In this document: piece after piece, positions 1 through 9,712 of the stretch
How positions within the stretch are numbered: the first letter of the stretch is position 1
Layout: every line of letters begins with the position of its first letter
Assembly (NCBI GenBank): GCA_040904745.1
Contig: JBBDSW010000183.1
Span: 1-64,000 of the forward strand
Length of the DNA stretch: 64,000 nt
Direction: 5' to 3'
Source: T1Sed10-7 sp040904745
GTDB taxonomy: Bacteria > Actinomycetota > Nitriliruptoria > Nitriliruptorales > Nitriliruptoraceae
Made by a program: the position numbers and the translations under genes
The notes under the pieces: model-generated
The model's input: the letters and a program-made list of their open reading frames with translations, nothing else
Database searches by the model: none
What the model was told of the DNA's origin: nothing

Positions 1-372
1 GGGCGCGTGCTGGCGCGGGAGGGTGCGGTCACCATGGACACCAACACCATCACCGACGCGGCATGCGCCGTGCCCGCCGACGACGAGGGCGACACGCCGG
101 TCGAGGAGGAGACGCCGGTCGAGGAGGAGACGCCGGTCGAGGACGACACTTCCACCGAAGGTGACACGTCCGACGGCACCCCGACCGACGGTGACACGTC
201 CGACGGTGACACGACCGGCCAGGTCACGACGGTCCCGAGTGGTGGGGTCGCAGCAGGTGGCGGCGTCGGGACGACCTCCAACGGGATGGGGCTGCTGTTC
301 GCCGGGGTGCTCATGCTCGTCGCGTTGGGCGGCACGGTGGGCGTCGCTGCTCGCCGCCGGGTCCGGGTCTGA
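1..372 (+). CDS. C-terminal part of a surface-anchored protein (5' end outside the window)
   Basis: The reading frame is open from the window edge, so the gene is probably truncated at its 5' end; a GTG at 7 and an ATG at 34 are the only visible starts. The visible part has an acidic Thr/Pro-rich stalk made of TPVEEE and TSDGD repeats. After it come a Gly/Ala-rich stretch beginning VPSGGVAAGGG, one hydrophobic segment (about residues 96-114) and an RRRVRV tail. This is the layout of a wall-anchored protein's sorting region, but no LPXTG or LAXTG is present. The sortase gene starts 2 nt after its stop, so the pair is co-transcribed and this protein is the obvious candidate substrate. Function of the missing N-terminus is unknown. 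Confidence 0.6.
   Translation, partial: GRVLAREGAVTMDTNTITDAACAVPADDEGDTPVEEETPVEEETPVEDDTSTEGDTSDGTPTDGDTSDGDTTGQVTTVPSGGVAAGGGVGTTSNGMGLLFAGVLMLVALGGTVGVAARRRVRV
96..149 (+). repeat. 18-bp tandem repeat coding for TPVEEE units
   Basis: Three head-to-tail 18-bp units are seen, two identical and the third diverged at its end. They are in frame and encode an acidic Thr-Pro-Val-Glu stalk of the surface protein. Slippage here would change stalk length without shifting the frame. Confidence 0.75.
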
Positions 373-374
373 AG

Positions 375-1106
375 ATGATCGGGCACGAGCGGGCCACGAG
401 CTGCTTGCAGCCGAGGCAGGTCCTGCTGGTCGCCGTGTTGGTCGCGGCGGTCGGCGTGACCGCTTGTGCCCGCTCGGACGGCACGGCCGGCGCGGACACG
501 ACGACGATGTCGAGTTGGCACGCGAGCGAGGTACCGCTGGCCACCGCGCTTCCCGCGCCCCCACCGTCCGAATCCCGATCACCGTCTCCGTCGTCGGCCA
601 CGGTCTCCGACGCCGAGCCGATCCGCCCCCCTGGGCCGGCAACGATGCCCGCTGCGGCACCGGTGCGTGTGCAGATCCCGTCGATCGGCGTGGACTCGAC
701 GTTGATCGACCTCGGGCTGCAGGCCGACGGGACCTTGGAGGTCCCGCCGAGCGGGTTCCCCGCCGGGTGGTACACCGGCTCGCCGACACCTGGAGAGCGT
801 GGGCCGGCCATCATCGCGGGCCATGTGGACTGGGCAGGACAACCGGGCGTGTTCTTCGAACTGCGCGACCTCGCATCGGGAGATGAGATCGTGATCGGCC
901 GAGGAGACGGCAGCACGGCGCCGTTCCGCGTCACACGGGTCGAACGGTTCGACAAGGACGAGTTCCCGACCGAGGCGGTGTACGGCGATCTCGACCACGC
1001 CGGGCTGCGCCTGATCACCTGCGGGGGAGCGTTCGACCGGCAGGCGCGCAGCTATCAGGACAACATCATCGTCTTCGCGGAGCTCATCGGTGGTGAAACT
1101 CAGTGA
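375..1106 (+). CDS. Class E/F-type sortase
   Basis: Cysteine transpeptidase expected to join surface proteins to peptidoglycan or to each other on the outer face of the membrane. The 243-aa protein has an N-terminal hydrophobic segment (about 16-30) ending in V-T-A-C31, which also fits a lipobox, so it could be lipid-anchored rather than a simple transmembrane anchor. A Pro/Ser-rich linker (about 50-95) precedes the sortase barrel (98-236). The catalytic His150 lies in AGHVDW, Cys216 in ITCGG, and an arginine follows (R222 or R225, in DRQARSY). The TCGGxFD environment is typical of the actinobacterial class F/E group, not class A. It starts 2 nt after the candidate substrate gene, so the two form an operon. 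Confidence 0.85.
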   Translation: MIGHERATSCLQPRQVLLVAVLVAAVGVTACARSDGTAGADTTTMSSWHASEVPLATALPAPPPSESRSPSPSSATVSDAEPIRPPGPATMPAAAPVRVQIPSIGVDSTLIDLGLQADGTLEVPPSGFPAGWYTGSPTPGERGPAIIAGHVDWAGQPGVFFELRDLASGDEIVIGRGDGSTAPFRVTRVERFDKDEFPTEAVYGDLDHAGLRLITCGGAFDRQARSYQDNIIVFAELIGGETQ

Positions 1107-1270
1107 CGGGTCGCCGGTGAAACGGGTGAGTGCACCGGGGCGGGGACGGGCCGGCTGGACAGGTGGCCCTGGGCGTAGCCGTACCCGAACCCGGTGAGCC
1201 GTTCGTGCCGATCGACGAGGTCGAGGAGTCATCTCCGAGACGACGAACGCACGAGAGTGGCCGCCGCTGG

Positions 1271-1720
1271 CTACCCGTCGGGTCGACCCGCGAGGATCTC
1301 GAGGCGGACGAAGGTCTGGTCGTAGGTGCCATCGTGACGGCGCAGACGATCGACCCCATCACCGAGGGCATCGGTGATCGCCTCAGCGAGGTGCTCAGGC
1401 GCATCCCGGATCAGCGCGACAGCAGCCTGGGAGCGCAGGAACCCGGTGAGCTCCTCGCGGCTGAAGCTTCGCCGCTGCGCGACGGTCTTGGCCGCGTCGA
1501 GCGGGAGCGCGAACCCTGCGGATTCGACGTGCTCGAAGACGACACCGGCGTCCGGGAAGGGCGGAGGCGGTTGCAGGGAGAACTCCGCGGCGACGTCACC
1601 CAGCAGTGCACCCACAGCCGCGACGTTGCCCGCTCCGGCCGACTCGGAGTAAAGCCGACCGCCCGGACGCAGCAGGCGCGCTACCCCGGTGAAGAAGCTC
1701 CGGTACTGCGCCAAGGGCAA
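1271..1720 (-). pseudogene. C-terminal half of a SAM-dependent methyltransferase (truncated)
   Basis: The 149-residue frame begins in what is normally the middle of a class I methyltransferase: SFFTGVARLLRPGGRLY is the strand 4/post-motif region. The SAM-binding motif I (GxGxG) and all earlier strands are missing. Upstream in this frame a stop lies only about 12 codons before the TTG, and a different frame encodes an unrelated membrane segment. The rest of the domain to the C-terminus looks intact. The likely explanation is a deletion or fusion remnant that cannot bind SAM; a functional short protein is unlikely. Confidence 0.55.
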
Positions 1721-1898
1721 CCACCAGGCAGATGACGGCCGCGATCAGGAAGAGCACTCCGACGGTCATGATCCCCAGGATGCCGATCGGGAGGAACAGC
1801 AACGCCTCGCGAACCAACGCGCGGGACCCTCCCCCGGACACCCGGGTCGCTTGGCCCTCCGTGACGGGCCGCACGTCCACTCCGCTATCGCCGACCAC
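1596..1898 (-). CDS. Small membrane-protein fragment, perhaps RDD-like
   Basis: A GTG-started frame of 100 residues with one strong hydrophobic stretch (about residues 33-61, LLFLPIGILG onward) preceded by SRALVREA. This is faintly like the last part of an RDD-family protein. Its final 40 residues run antiparallel-free across the start of the methyltransferase remnant in another frame and look non-coding. No good ribosome binding site is visible. I read it as the remnant of a membrane protein joined to the truncated methyltransferase; it may not be expressed. Confidence 0.25.
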   Translation of the reverse strand: MVGDSGVDVRPVTEGQATRVSGGGSRALVREALLFLPIGILGIMTVGVLFLIAAVICLVVALGAVPELLHRGSAPAASGRSALLRVGRSGQRRGCGCTAG

Positions 1899-1903
1899 CC
1901 ACC

Positions 1904-3331
1904 ATGCTGCTGGTTGAGGTGATGCGCGTGCTGAGGCTCCGGCGAGACGACGGCTCCGCGAGGGGTGGATACCTGGCGTTGCTCACCGCGGCTATCCTCG
2001 TGTCGCTCACCGCGCTGAGCGGGCTTCAGGCTCCGGCGCATGCCGCGGCCGAGGAGGCGATCACCGAGGACGGGACGATCGAGGTCCTCTACTTCGGATC
2101 CGACAGCTGCCCCTACTGCGTACGGATGCAGGCCTACCTGGATGAGGTCGAGGAGCGGGTAGGCGATGAGGTGGTGATCCTCCGCCACGAGGTGTCCCAG
2201 GACCCGGACGCGCGTGCGACGTGGGAGCGGGAGCTCGTCGCCCGCGGGATGAGCCCGTCCGGGGTGCCGACCACCATCATCGGCGACGAGGTGTGGGTCG
2301 GCTTCGACGAACGGGTCGCCCAGGAGGTGACGGCCGAGCTGGCACGGTTGATCGCCGTCCGCGACGAGGCTCCCACCGTGGACGGGGAGGCGGCCGACGC
2401 CTCCCCGACACCCGATGACGACGACATCGACGTGCCGTTGTTCGGGGAGGTCGAACTCGCCGGGCGTTCGGCGGTCGGGGTGACGGCGCTGATCGCCCTG
2501 GTCGACGGGTTCAACCCGTGTTCGCTGTGGGTGCTGACCGTCCTGCTGGCCATGGTGCTGAACGCCGGCGCCTCCCGCACGCGCGTGATCGCGGTCGGCG
2601 GGACGTTCCTCGCGACCACCGCGCTGCTCTACGGCGCGTTCATCGCCGGGCTGTTCACCGTCCTCGGCCTGGTCGAGCGGCTGGGTGCGATCCGGGTGGG
2701 CGTCGCGGTCGTGGCGCTGACCGTCGGGGCGGTGAACGTCAAGGACTACTTCGCCTACAAGCAGGGGATCTCGTTCACGATCCCCGACCGTTTCAAGCCC
2801 CGCATCTACCGCGGCGGACGTGCGGTCCGTGATGGCAAGCGGTCACTGTCCTCCGTGCTGTTGACCACCGTGGTCCTGGCCAGCGGCGTGGCGCTCGTCG
2901 AGCTGCCGTGTACCGCCGGCTTCCCCGTCATCTGGGCGGGGACGCTGCGCACGCTCGGCGTCGAGGGCGGGATCGCCTTCGCCGGGTTGCTGGCGCTGTA
3001 CCTGCTGATCTACGTCCTCGATGAGCTGCTCGTGTTCGGCGTGGTCGTGGTGACCCTGCGGATCACGGCCTTCGAGGAGAAGCACGGTCGGCTGCTGAAG
3101 CTGATCGGCGGTGCGATCATGGTCGCACTCGGGCTCGCGATGCTGTTCATCCCGAGCCTGCTGGAGGACCTGGGTGGCCTGCTCGCGCTGACCGCCGGAT
3201 CGGCGCTGCTCGTGGTCGCCCTGGTGGTGGCCGGCCGCTGGCTGCCGCGCGGTCGCCCGGCTGGCGGTCGCCGCCGGCGCCACGACACGCCTGCCGGCCG
3301 GGGATCCGCCCGCTCCGGCACCCGCCGGTGA
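1904..3331 (+). CDS. Thioredoxin-like / DsbD-type thiol-disulfide transporter
   Basis: The 475-aa protein should carry reducing equivalents across the membrane. After a hydrophobic signal segment (about 23-41) comes a glutaredoxin/thioredoxin-like domain with the redox motif C69-P-Y-C72. An acidic linker (about 160-180) follows, then a CcdA/DsbD-like membrane domain with six or more helices. The two membrane cysteines expected in this family are visible: C206 in DGFNPCS and C336 in ELPCTAG. This N-terminal fusion of the extracytoplasmic or cytoplasmic redox domain to the transporter differs from E. coli DsbD, which has the thioredoxin domain at the C-terminus. The start may be ATG 1904 or ATG 1922; neither has a well-spaced ribosome site. 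Confidence 0.8.
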   Translation: MLLVEVMRVLRLRRDDGSARGGYLALLTAAILVSLTALSGLQAPAHAAAEEAITEDGTIEVLYFGSDSCPYCVRMQAYLDEVEERVGDEVVILRHEVSQDPDARATWERELVARGMSPSGVPTTIIGDEVWVGFDERVAQEVTAELARLIAVRDEAPTVDGEAADASPTPDDDDIDVPLFGEVELAGRSAVGVTALIALVDGFNPCSLWVLTVLLAMVLNAGASRTRVIAVGGTFLATTALLYGAFIAGLFTVLGLVERLGAIRVGVAVVALTVGAVNVKDYFAYKQGISFTIPDRFKPRIYRGGRAVRDGKRSLSSVLLTTVVLASGVALVELPCTAGFPVIWAGTLRTLGVEGGIAFAGLLALYLLIYVLDELLVFGVVVVTLRITAFEEKHGRLLKLIGGAIMVALGLAMLFIPSLLEDLGGLLALTAGSALLVVALVVAGRWLPRGRPAGGRRRRHDTPAGRGSARSGTRR

Positions 3332-3342
3332 CACGGCGTCGC

Positions 3343-5211
<1,869 letters not shown>

Positions 5212-5248
5212 AGGGGTCCCGAGGTGGTGTGGGAGGGGGAACCGAGCG

Positions 5249-5254
5249 AGGGTA
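5249..5254 (-). promoter_or_regulatory. Putative -10 element of typA (TACCCT)
   Basis: TACCCT on the minus strand, 37 nt before the TTG start of typA. It matches the GC-rich TA-SSS-T pattern found ahead of many genes here. No clear -35 was recognised. Confidence 0.35.
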
Positions 5255-5292
5255 GCGGTGTGGGGCCACGCTCCGGCGAGGGTTCGTCCGGC

Positions 5293-6603
5293 TCACGTGC
5301 GCTCGGGTGCGGACTCCCGTGCCTCGTCGATCGCACGCGGTGTCAGCTTGGGCACCACCGTGGCCAGCATCAGCACGTGCAGCGCGACGGCCGCGATGAA
5401 CGGTGAGCGCAGTGCGATGTCGCGCCCCGCGGGTGCTTCCACCAGGTTCACGAGCGCTCCACCGAGCAGCGTGCCGAAGGGCATGGCCCCCCAACCGAAG
5501 AAGCGGTAGGCGCTGTTGACCCGGCCGAGCAACTCGTCGGGGATCAGCGTCTGGCGCAGCGAGACGGTCACCACGTTCCAGGTGATGGCGGTGAAGCTGA
5601 ACCCTGCGAAGGCGATGCCGGCGGTCACGGCGCTCGAGGTCATCGCGATGGCGCCGAAGGTGACCAGCGGCGCGACGATCGCCAGCACCAGCGACCGGCT
5701 CGCGCCGAGCCGGGCGACGAGGTTCGGGGCGAGGGTGCTCCCGAGGAGCCCCCCGACGCTCCCGGTCGCGAGCAGGAGGCCGAACCCGAGCCCATCCAGC
5801 AGCAGGATCTCCTGGACGAAGAGGACGAAGGTGGCCATGGTGGCCGCAGCGACACCGTTCATGAGCCCGAGCGCCAGCGCCAGCGTTCTGAGCAGCCGGT
5901 GGCGCCACAGCCAGCGCAGCCCCTCGAGGATCTGGGCACGCATCGGTGGTCGGCGCCCCGCGACGGTCGGCGCGGCACGCCAGGTGCCGGGGATGCTGGC
6001 GACCAAGGCCGCGGACATGGCTGCCGTCGCTGCATCGATCGCGAAGGGCAGCGACAGCGCGATCCCGACCAGTGCTCCGGCGATGGGTCGGGAGATGAAG
6101 TCCGCGATCACCATCTGGGCGCCCATCAGGTTCCCGTTCGCCCGCTCGAGTCGGTCGCGGGGCACGAGAGAGGGCAGCAGCGCCTGCGAGGTGTTGTCGA
6201 AGACGACCTCGGACATGCCGAGCGCGAACGCGGTGAGGTAGAGCAGGGGCAGCGAGGCGATGTCCATCACCACGGCGACGGCCACAGCCGCCGCGACCGC
6301 GGCGCGGAGGCTGTTGGCGATCACCATCAGCCGGCGACGGTCGTACCGGTCACCGAGCACCCCGGCCTGCAGACTGAAGACGAGCCACGGCAGACGTGTC
6401 GCCAGCGCGACCCCGGAGATGGCCAGCGCGTCGCGGGTCAACAGGGACGCGAGCCAAGGGAACGCCAGGGACACCAGCCCGTCGCCGAGGTTCGAACTCG
6501 CGACCGCGCCCCACAGCCGCCAGTAGCGACCATCCAGCCCTGCCGTGCGTCGCTGCCACCAGGACGGGTCCGTGTCCGTGGAGCCGGAAGCGGTCGGATC
6601 CAC
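5293..6603 (-). CDS. MFS transporter (multidrug-exporter-like)
   Basis: About 436 residues with twelve predicted membrane helices. The MFS loop 2-3 signature appears as GVLGDRYDRRRL, and LGRVNSAYRFFGWGAMPFG is typical of the MFS_3/enterobactin-exporter-like group. The substrate is unknown. The start is uncertain: GTG 6603 gives a normal short N-terminus, and GTG 6660 is possible but would leave almost no leader after the palindrome at 6666-6681. The gene is divergent from an ArsR-type regulator, which probably controls it. Confidence 0.85.
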   Translation of the reverse strand: MDPTASGSTDTDPSWWQRRTAGLDGRYWRLWGAVASSNLGDGLVSLAFPWLASLLTRDALAISGVALATRLPWLVFSLQAGVLGDRYDRRRLMVIANSLRAAVAAAVAVAVVMDIASLPLLYLTAFALGMSEVVFDNTSQALLPSLVPRDRLERANGNLMGAQMVIADFISRPIAGALVGIALSLPFAIDAATAAMSAALVASIPGTWRAAPTVAGRRPPMRAQILEGLRWLWRHRLLRTLALALGLMNGVAAATMATFVLFVQEILLLDGLGFGLLLATGSVGGLLGSTLAPNLVARLGASRSLVLAIVAPLVTFGAIAMTSSAVTAGIAFAGFSFTAITWNVVTVSLRQTLIPDELLGRVNSAYRFFGWGAMPFGTLLGGALVNLVEAPAGRDIALRSPFIAAVALHVLMLATVVPKLTPRAIDEARESAPERT

Positions 6604-6665
6604 GGCGGGATGTCCGATCGGGAGGTGGTGGCCGGGCGGTGCGATACGGCAGCTTCGCACGACTA

Positions 6666-6681
6666 CTTGAGAGAAGTCAAG
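6666..6681. promoter_or_regulatory. Palindromic operator between MFS gene and ArsR-type regulator
   Basis: A perfect inverted repeat CTTGA-N6-TCAAG lies 32 nt before the regulator's ATG and just upstream of the divergent transporter. Position and symmetry suit a dimeric winged-helix repressor acting on both promoters. Binding by the neighbouring regulator is inferred. Confidence 0.5.
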
Positions 6682-6713
6682 CAGTCGGCCGCACGGTGTG
6701 CGATGATCGCGGT

Positions 6714-7274
6714 ATGCACACGCCGCGCGAGACCGCCAGCCCTGACCGTCGTCTCCCGACCGCCGCCGAGGCCAAGGCCCTGGGACATCCCACGCGGTTG
6801 CGCATCCTGTTCGCCTGCCGCGACCGTGCCCGCACCAACAAGGAGCTCGCCGAGCTGCTGGACAGCACCCCGGGCACGATCCACTACCACCTGCGCCCGC
6901 TCGTCGAGCAGGGATTCCTCCAGCCCGAGGAGGTCCGTCCCGGTCCGCGTGGTTCCCGACAGCAGCCCTACCGGGCGACCGGCCGCTCCTGGGAGGTGGC
7001 GGGAGACCGGGGAACGACCGCCGCGTTGGTCGAGGCCTCTCTCGACGAGATCGGCGCTGTGGGGGACGACCGCGTCGTCGCCGTGTCCCGTCTGGGCTTG
7101 AGTCTGCCTCCCGGCGAGGTGGCCACCTTCGTCGCCGAGGTCGGTGCGCTGCTGGACCGAGCGGCCGCACGGAGCCGCTCGCGGGAGCCCGGCCGCGGGG
7201 ACGAGGAGCGGGTCGCCGTCTTCTTCGCGGTCACCCGGGATGTGCACGAGGCGCAGCCCGGCGGGCACGCGTAG
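6714..7274 (+). CDS. ArsR/HTH_20-family winged-helix regulator
   Basis: The 186-aa protein has an N-terminal winged-helix domain: KALGHPTRLRILFACRD, then ELAELLDSTPGTIHYHLRPLV as the recognition helix region. This is followed by a wing and a C-terminal half with no recognisable ligand domain. There is no CxC metal-binding motif in the first helix-turn, so it is unlikely to be a classic metal sensor. It lies divergent to the MFS exporter across a CTTGA/TCAAG palindrome, suggesting it represses the exporter. ATG 6714 is the only sensible start. Confidence 0.8.
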   Translation: MHTPRETASPDRRLPTAAEAKALGHPTRLRILFACRDRARTNKELAELLDSTPGTIHYHLRPLVEQGFLQPEEVRPGPRGSRQQPYRATGRSWEVAGDRGTTAALVEASLDEIGAVGDDRVVAVSRLGLSLPPGEVATFVAEVGALLDRAAARSRSREPGRGDEERVAVFFAVTRDVHEAQPGGHA

Positions 7275-7277
7275 CGT
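7272..7277 (+). promoter_or_regulatory. Putative -10 (TAGCGT) giving a leaderless transcript
   Basis: TAGCGT overlaps the stop codon of the upstream regulator and ends 6 nt before the ATG of the methyltransferase. Transcription would then begin at or next to the A of the ATG. No Shine-Dalgarno is present before that ATG, which agrees with leaderless translation. Confidence 0.4.
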
Positions 7278-7283
7278 CGCCCC

Positions 7284-7898
7284 ATGGCGATGGATGCGGA
7301 CGCCGCAGGCGGCGATGGACCGGCACGGGTGCGCTGGAACGCGCGCTACCGGGACCGCGCCCTCCCGGAGGAGCCGGCCTCCTTCGTGACCGAGCGCCTG
7401 CCTCTGCTGCCCCGCACGGGCCAGGCCCTGGATCTCGCCGGTGGTGGTGGCCGCCACGCGATCCTGCTCGCGCGCCACGGGCTCGATGTGACCCTCATCG
7501 ATGTCAGCGACGTCGCTTGTGCGGCCGCGCGGGCCCGGGCACGTGCTGCCGGGGTAGCCGTCGAGGTCGTTCGTCGGTCGCTCGCGGTCGCGGCCGTGCC
7601 ACCTGGGCCGTTCGCCGTCGTACTGGCGCACCACTACCTCGATGGCGCCGTGTGGGAGGCGGCCGTCGCGGGCCTCGCGCCGCGCGGTGTTGCGCTGCTG
7701 TGTCAGCCGACCGTGCGCAACCTCGAGCGACATGACCGACCAGGTCGCCGCTGGCTCCTCGAGGAGGGTCGGATCCGGCGGTTCGCGGACGGATGGTGCG
7801 CGCGTCAGCCCGGACTCGAGGTGGTGGAACTGACGGAAGGATGGACCCCACAGGGCCGTCACGAGGCGCGTCTGGTGCTCCGGCGTCGCGCCGGGTGA
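7284..7898 (+). CDS. Class I SAM-dependent methyltransferase (TehB-like)
   Basis: The 204-aa protein begins with WNARYRDRA, the usual start of the TehB/thiopurine-methyltransferase-like family. Motif I follows as ALDLAGGGGRHA (about 49-60), with a conserved Asp after strand 2 (LIDVSD). The Gly-rich loop has AGGGG instead of the more common GCGxG, which is a frequent variant in this family. The target is unknown. It lies 9 nt downstream of the ArsR-type regulator but appears to have its own promoter. Confidence 0.75.
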   Translation: MAMDADAAGGDGPARVRWNARYRDRALPEEPASFVTERLPLLPRTGQALDLAGGGGRHAILLARHGLDVTLIDVSDVACAAARARARAAGVAVEVVRRSLAVAAVPPGPFAVVLAHHYLDGAVWEAAVAGLAPRGVALLCQPTVRNLERHDRPGRRWLLEEGRIRRFADGWCARQPGLEVVELTEGWTPQGRHEARLVLRRRAG

Positions 7899-7904
7899 TG
7901 GGGG

Positions 7905-8522
7905 TCAACCCTGCGAGGTGGGTTCGCCGAGCCAGTCGCGCACGAGTGCGCGAAGGCGGTCGACGTTGACGCCGCGCTCCGCGCTCACCCAGACCACCTG
8001 ACGCGGGTCCAACGCACAGGCGGTGGCGAGATCGCGTTTCCGTCGTTCCCGCTTCGAGGAGTTCACCTTGTCGTGCTTGGTCGCGACCACGGTGAACGGG
8101 ACCTCGATCGCGCGCAGGTGCGTGAGCATCTCGCCGTCACGGGCCGTGGGACCGACCTCACCGTCGATGAGCAGCAGCATCATCACCAGCGGCTCGCGCG
8201 CGATCAGGTACCGGTCGAGCCGTCGTCGCCAGGCTTGACGCTCCGCCGCGGACACCTTGGCGTAGCCGTAGCCGGGGAGATCCACCAGCGTCGCACCACG
8301 CGGGGTCGTGAAGCAGTTCAGCAGCTGCGTCCGTCCCGGGGTCTTGGACGTCCGGGCCAGTGCCCGACGGCCCGCCAGCGCGTTGACCAGGGTGGATTTG
8401 CCCACGTTCGAGCGGCCGGCGACGGCGACCTCGGCCGGGCTGGCAGGGAGGTCATCGACATCGTCGGCGCTCATGGTGAAGGTGAGGTCGAGTGGCTCGG
8501 TCACCTGCCTAGTCTCGCGCAT
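7905..8522 (-). CDS. engB: Ribosome biogenesis GTPase EngB/YsxC
   Basis: Small circularly unpermuted Era-type GTPase needed for 50S subunit assembly. Motifs are all present in the 205-aa protein: G1 GRSNVGKST (36-44), G2 region TSKTPGRTQ, G3 DLPGYGYAKV, G4 TKHDK and G5 VSAE. The start could be ATG 8522 or GTG 8504, which follows an AGG-containing stretch. It converges with the methyltransferase gene, stops 6 nt apart. Confidence 0.92.
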   Translation of the reverse strand: MRETRQVTEPLDLTFTMSADDVDDLPASPAEVAVAGRSNVGKSTLVNALAGRRALARTSKTPGRTQLLNCFTTPRGATLVDLPGYGYAKVSAAERQAWRRRLDRYLIAREPLVMMLLLIDGEVGPTARDGEMLTHLRAIEVPFTVVATKHDKVNSSKRERRKRDLATACALDPRQVVWVSAERGVNVDRLRALVRDWLGEPTSQG

Positions 8523-8604
8523 GCGGGCGCTGCCTGCTCACGTCCCCTCCCGCGCCACGGGACGCAGCGCGTCCAGCGAACGCCGCGAGCCTCGCGCGCA
8601 CGGT

Positions 8605-9594
8605 TCAGAACACCGAGAGGTCACACCGCTCGGCCAGCTCGTGGAGCGCGGTGCGGCCAGCCACCGAGTTCCCGGTGGCATCGAGCGCGGGCGACCAGGT
8701 GCAGACCGCCAGGCGGTCGGGTACGACCCCGATGATCGCCCCGGCCACCCCGCTCTTGCACGGGAACCCGACGCTGAACGCGAACTCGCCGGCGGCGTCG
8801 TAGGTGCCACAGGTCAACATCAGCGCCGCGACCCGCCGGGCCAGTGGCGCCCGGAGGACCTCCCGTCCGGTGGCCGGATCCACGCCCTCGTTCGCCAGGA
8901 ACCGGGTGGCGCGGGCCAGCTGACGGCTCGTCATGGAGATCGCGCAGGCACCGAGGTAGGACGCGAGCACCTCGTCGACGGCGTGGTGCAGGTTGCCGAA
9001 GTCGGACATCAGGTGGGCCAGCGAGCGGTTCCGGTCGGAGGCCTGCTCCTCGGCCCGCAGCACCTCGTCATCGATCCCGACCGCGCTGCCGGACAGCTCC
9101 TGCAGGAGCGTGCAGGTGGCGGCCACAGCATCGTCGTAGTGGTCCAGCAGGATGTCGTCGATGACCAACGCGCCGGCGTTGATCATCGGGTTGCGTGGGA
9201 TGCCGCGCTCGCTCTCGAGCTGTACGAGCGAGTTGAACGGGTCCCCGGAGGGTTCGCGTCCGACGCGACACCAGAGCTCCTCATCGAGCCCCCCGCCCCG
9301 ATCGGCGGCTCGAAGCGCCAGGACGAGGGAGAACACCTTCGAGATGCTCTGGATCGCGAACGGCTCGTCCGCGTCCCCGGTGGCATGCTCGGTCCCGTCC
9401 AGCTCGGAGGCCACCAGGGCGAAGCGCTCCCGGTCGGCCGCGGCCAGCGGCGGGATGTAGCGTGCGACCTCGCCGATGCGACCGGTGGCCAGCGCCGCAT
9501 CCGACGCCGCGGCGACCCCGGCGTCGAGGTCGACGGCGGGCTCGCGGCCGGGACGTGGCCAGTGGGTGGGACGTTCGTCGGTGGTGGATGACAT
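8605..9594 (-). CDS. glsA: Glutaminase A
   Basis: Hydrolyses L-glutamine to glutamate and ammonia in the cytoplasm. The 329-aa protein matches the serine-dependent glutaminase family along its length, with the catalytic S83-I-S-K86 tetrad start in IQSISKVF, NPMINAGA in the middle and the C-terminal FPCKSGVAGAI. The ATG at 9594 is preceded by GAGGAG at good spacing. It is divergent from the glutathionyl-hydroquinone-reductase-like gene. Confidence 0.93.
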   Translation of the reverse strand: MSSTTDERPTHWPRPGREPAVDLDAGVAAASDAALATGRIGEVARYIPPLAAADRERFALVASELDGTEHATGDADEPFAIQSISKVFSLVLALRAADRGGGLDEELWCRVGREPSGDPFNSLVQLESERGIPRNPMINAGALVIDDILLDHYDDAVAATCTLLQELSGSAVGIDDEVLRAEEQASDRNRSLAHLMSDFGNLHHAVDEVLASYLGACAISMTSRQLARATRFLANEGVDPATGREVLRAPLARRVAALMLTCGTYDAAGEFAFSVGFPCKSGVAGAIIGVVPDRLAVCTWSPALDATGNSVAGRTALHELAERCDLSVF

Positions 9595-9712
9595 CGCGTT
9601 CGCTCCTCGTCGCCTCCATCCTGCCAGGGATCGGCGGCCGACCGCGCGTCCACCCGGACGGGGCGGGATCGGCACCGAACCTCTTGCACCCTCTCTCCAT
9701 CGGAGCGTCGAG

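Noticed and set aside
96..218. Short direct repeats that might suggest a CRISPR or VNTR
   Set aside because: They are in-frame codon repeats (TPVEEE, GDTSDG) of a surface-protein stalk with no spacers.
1130..1735. Plus-strand frame of about 200 codons over the methyltransferase remnant
   Set aside because: Composition is Arg/Glu/Gly-rich with no motifs; it is the antisense shadow of the remnant.
6604..7170. N-terminal extension of the MFS frame of up to 190 residues
   Set aside because: The extension is Arg/Pro-rich and antisense to the ArsR-type regulator; the transporter's first helix begins only after the chosen start.
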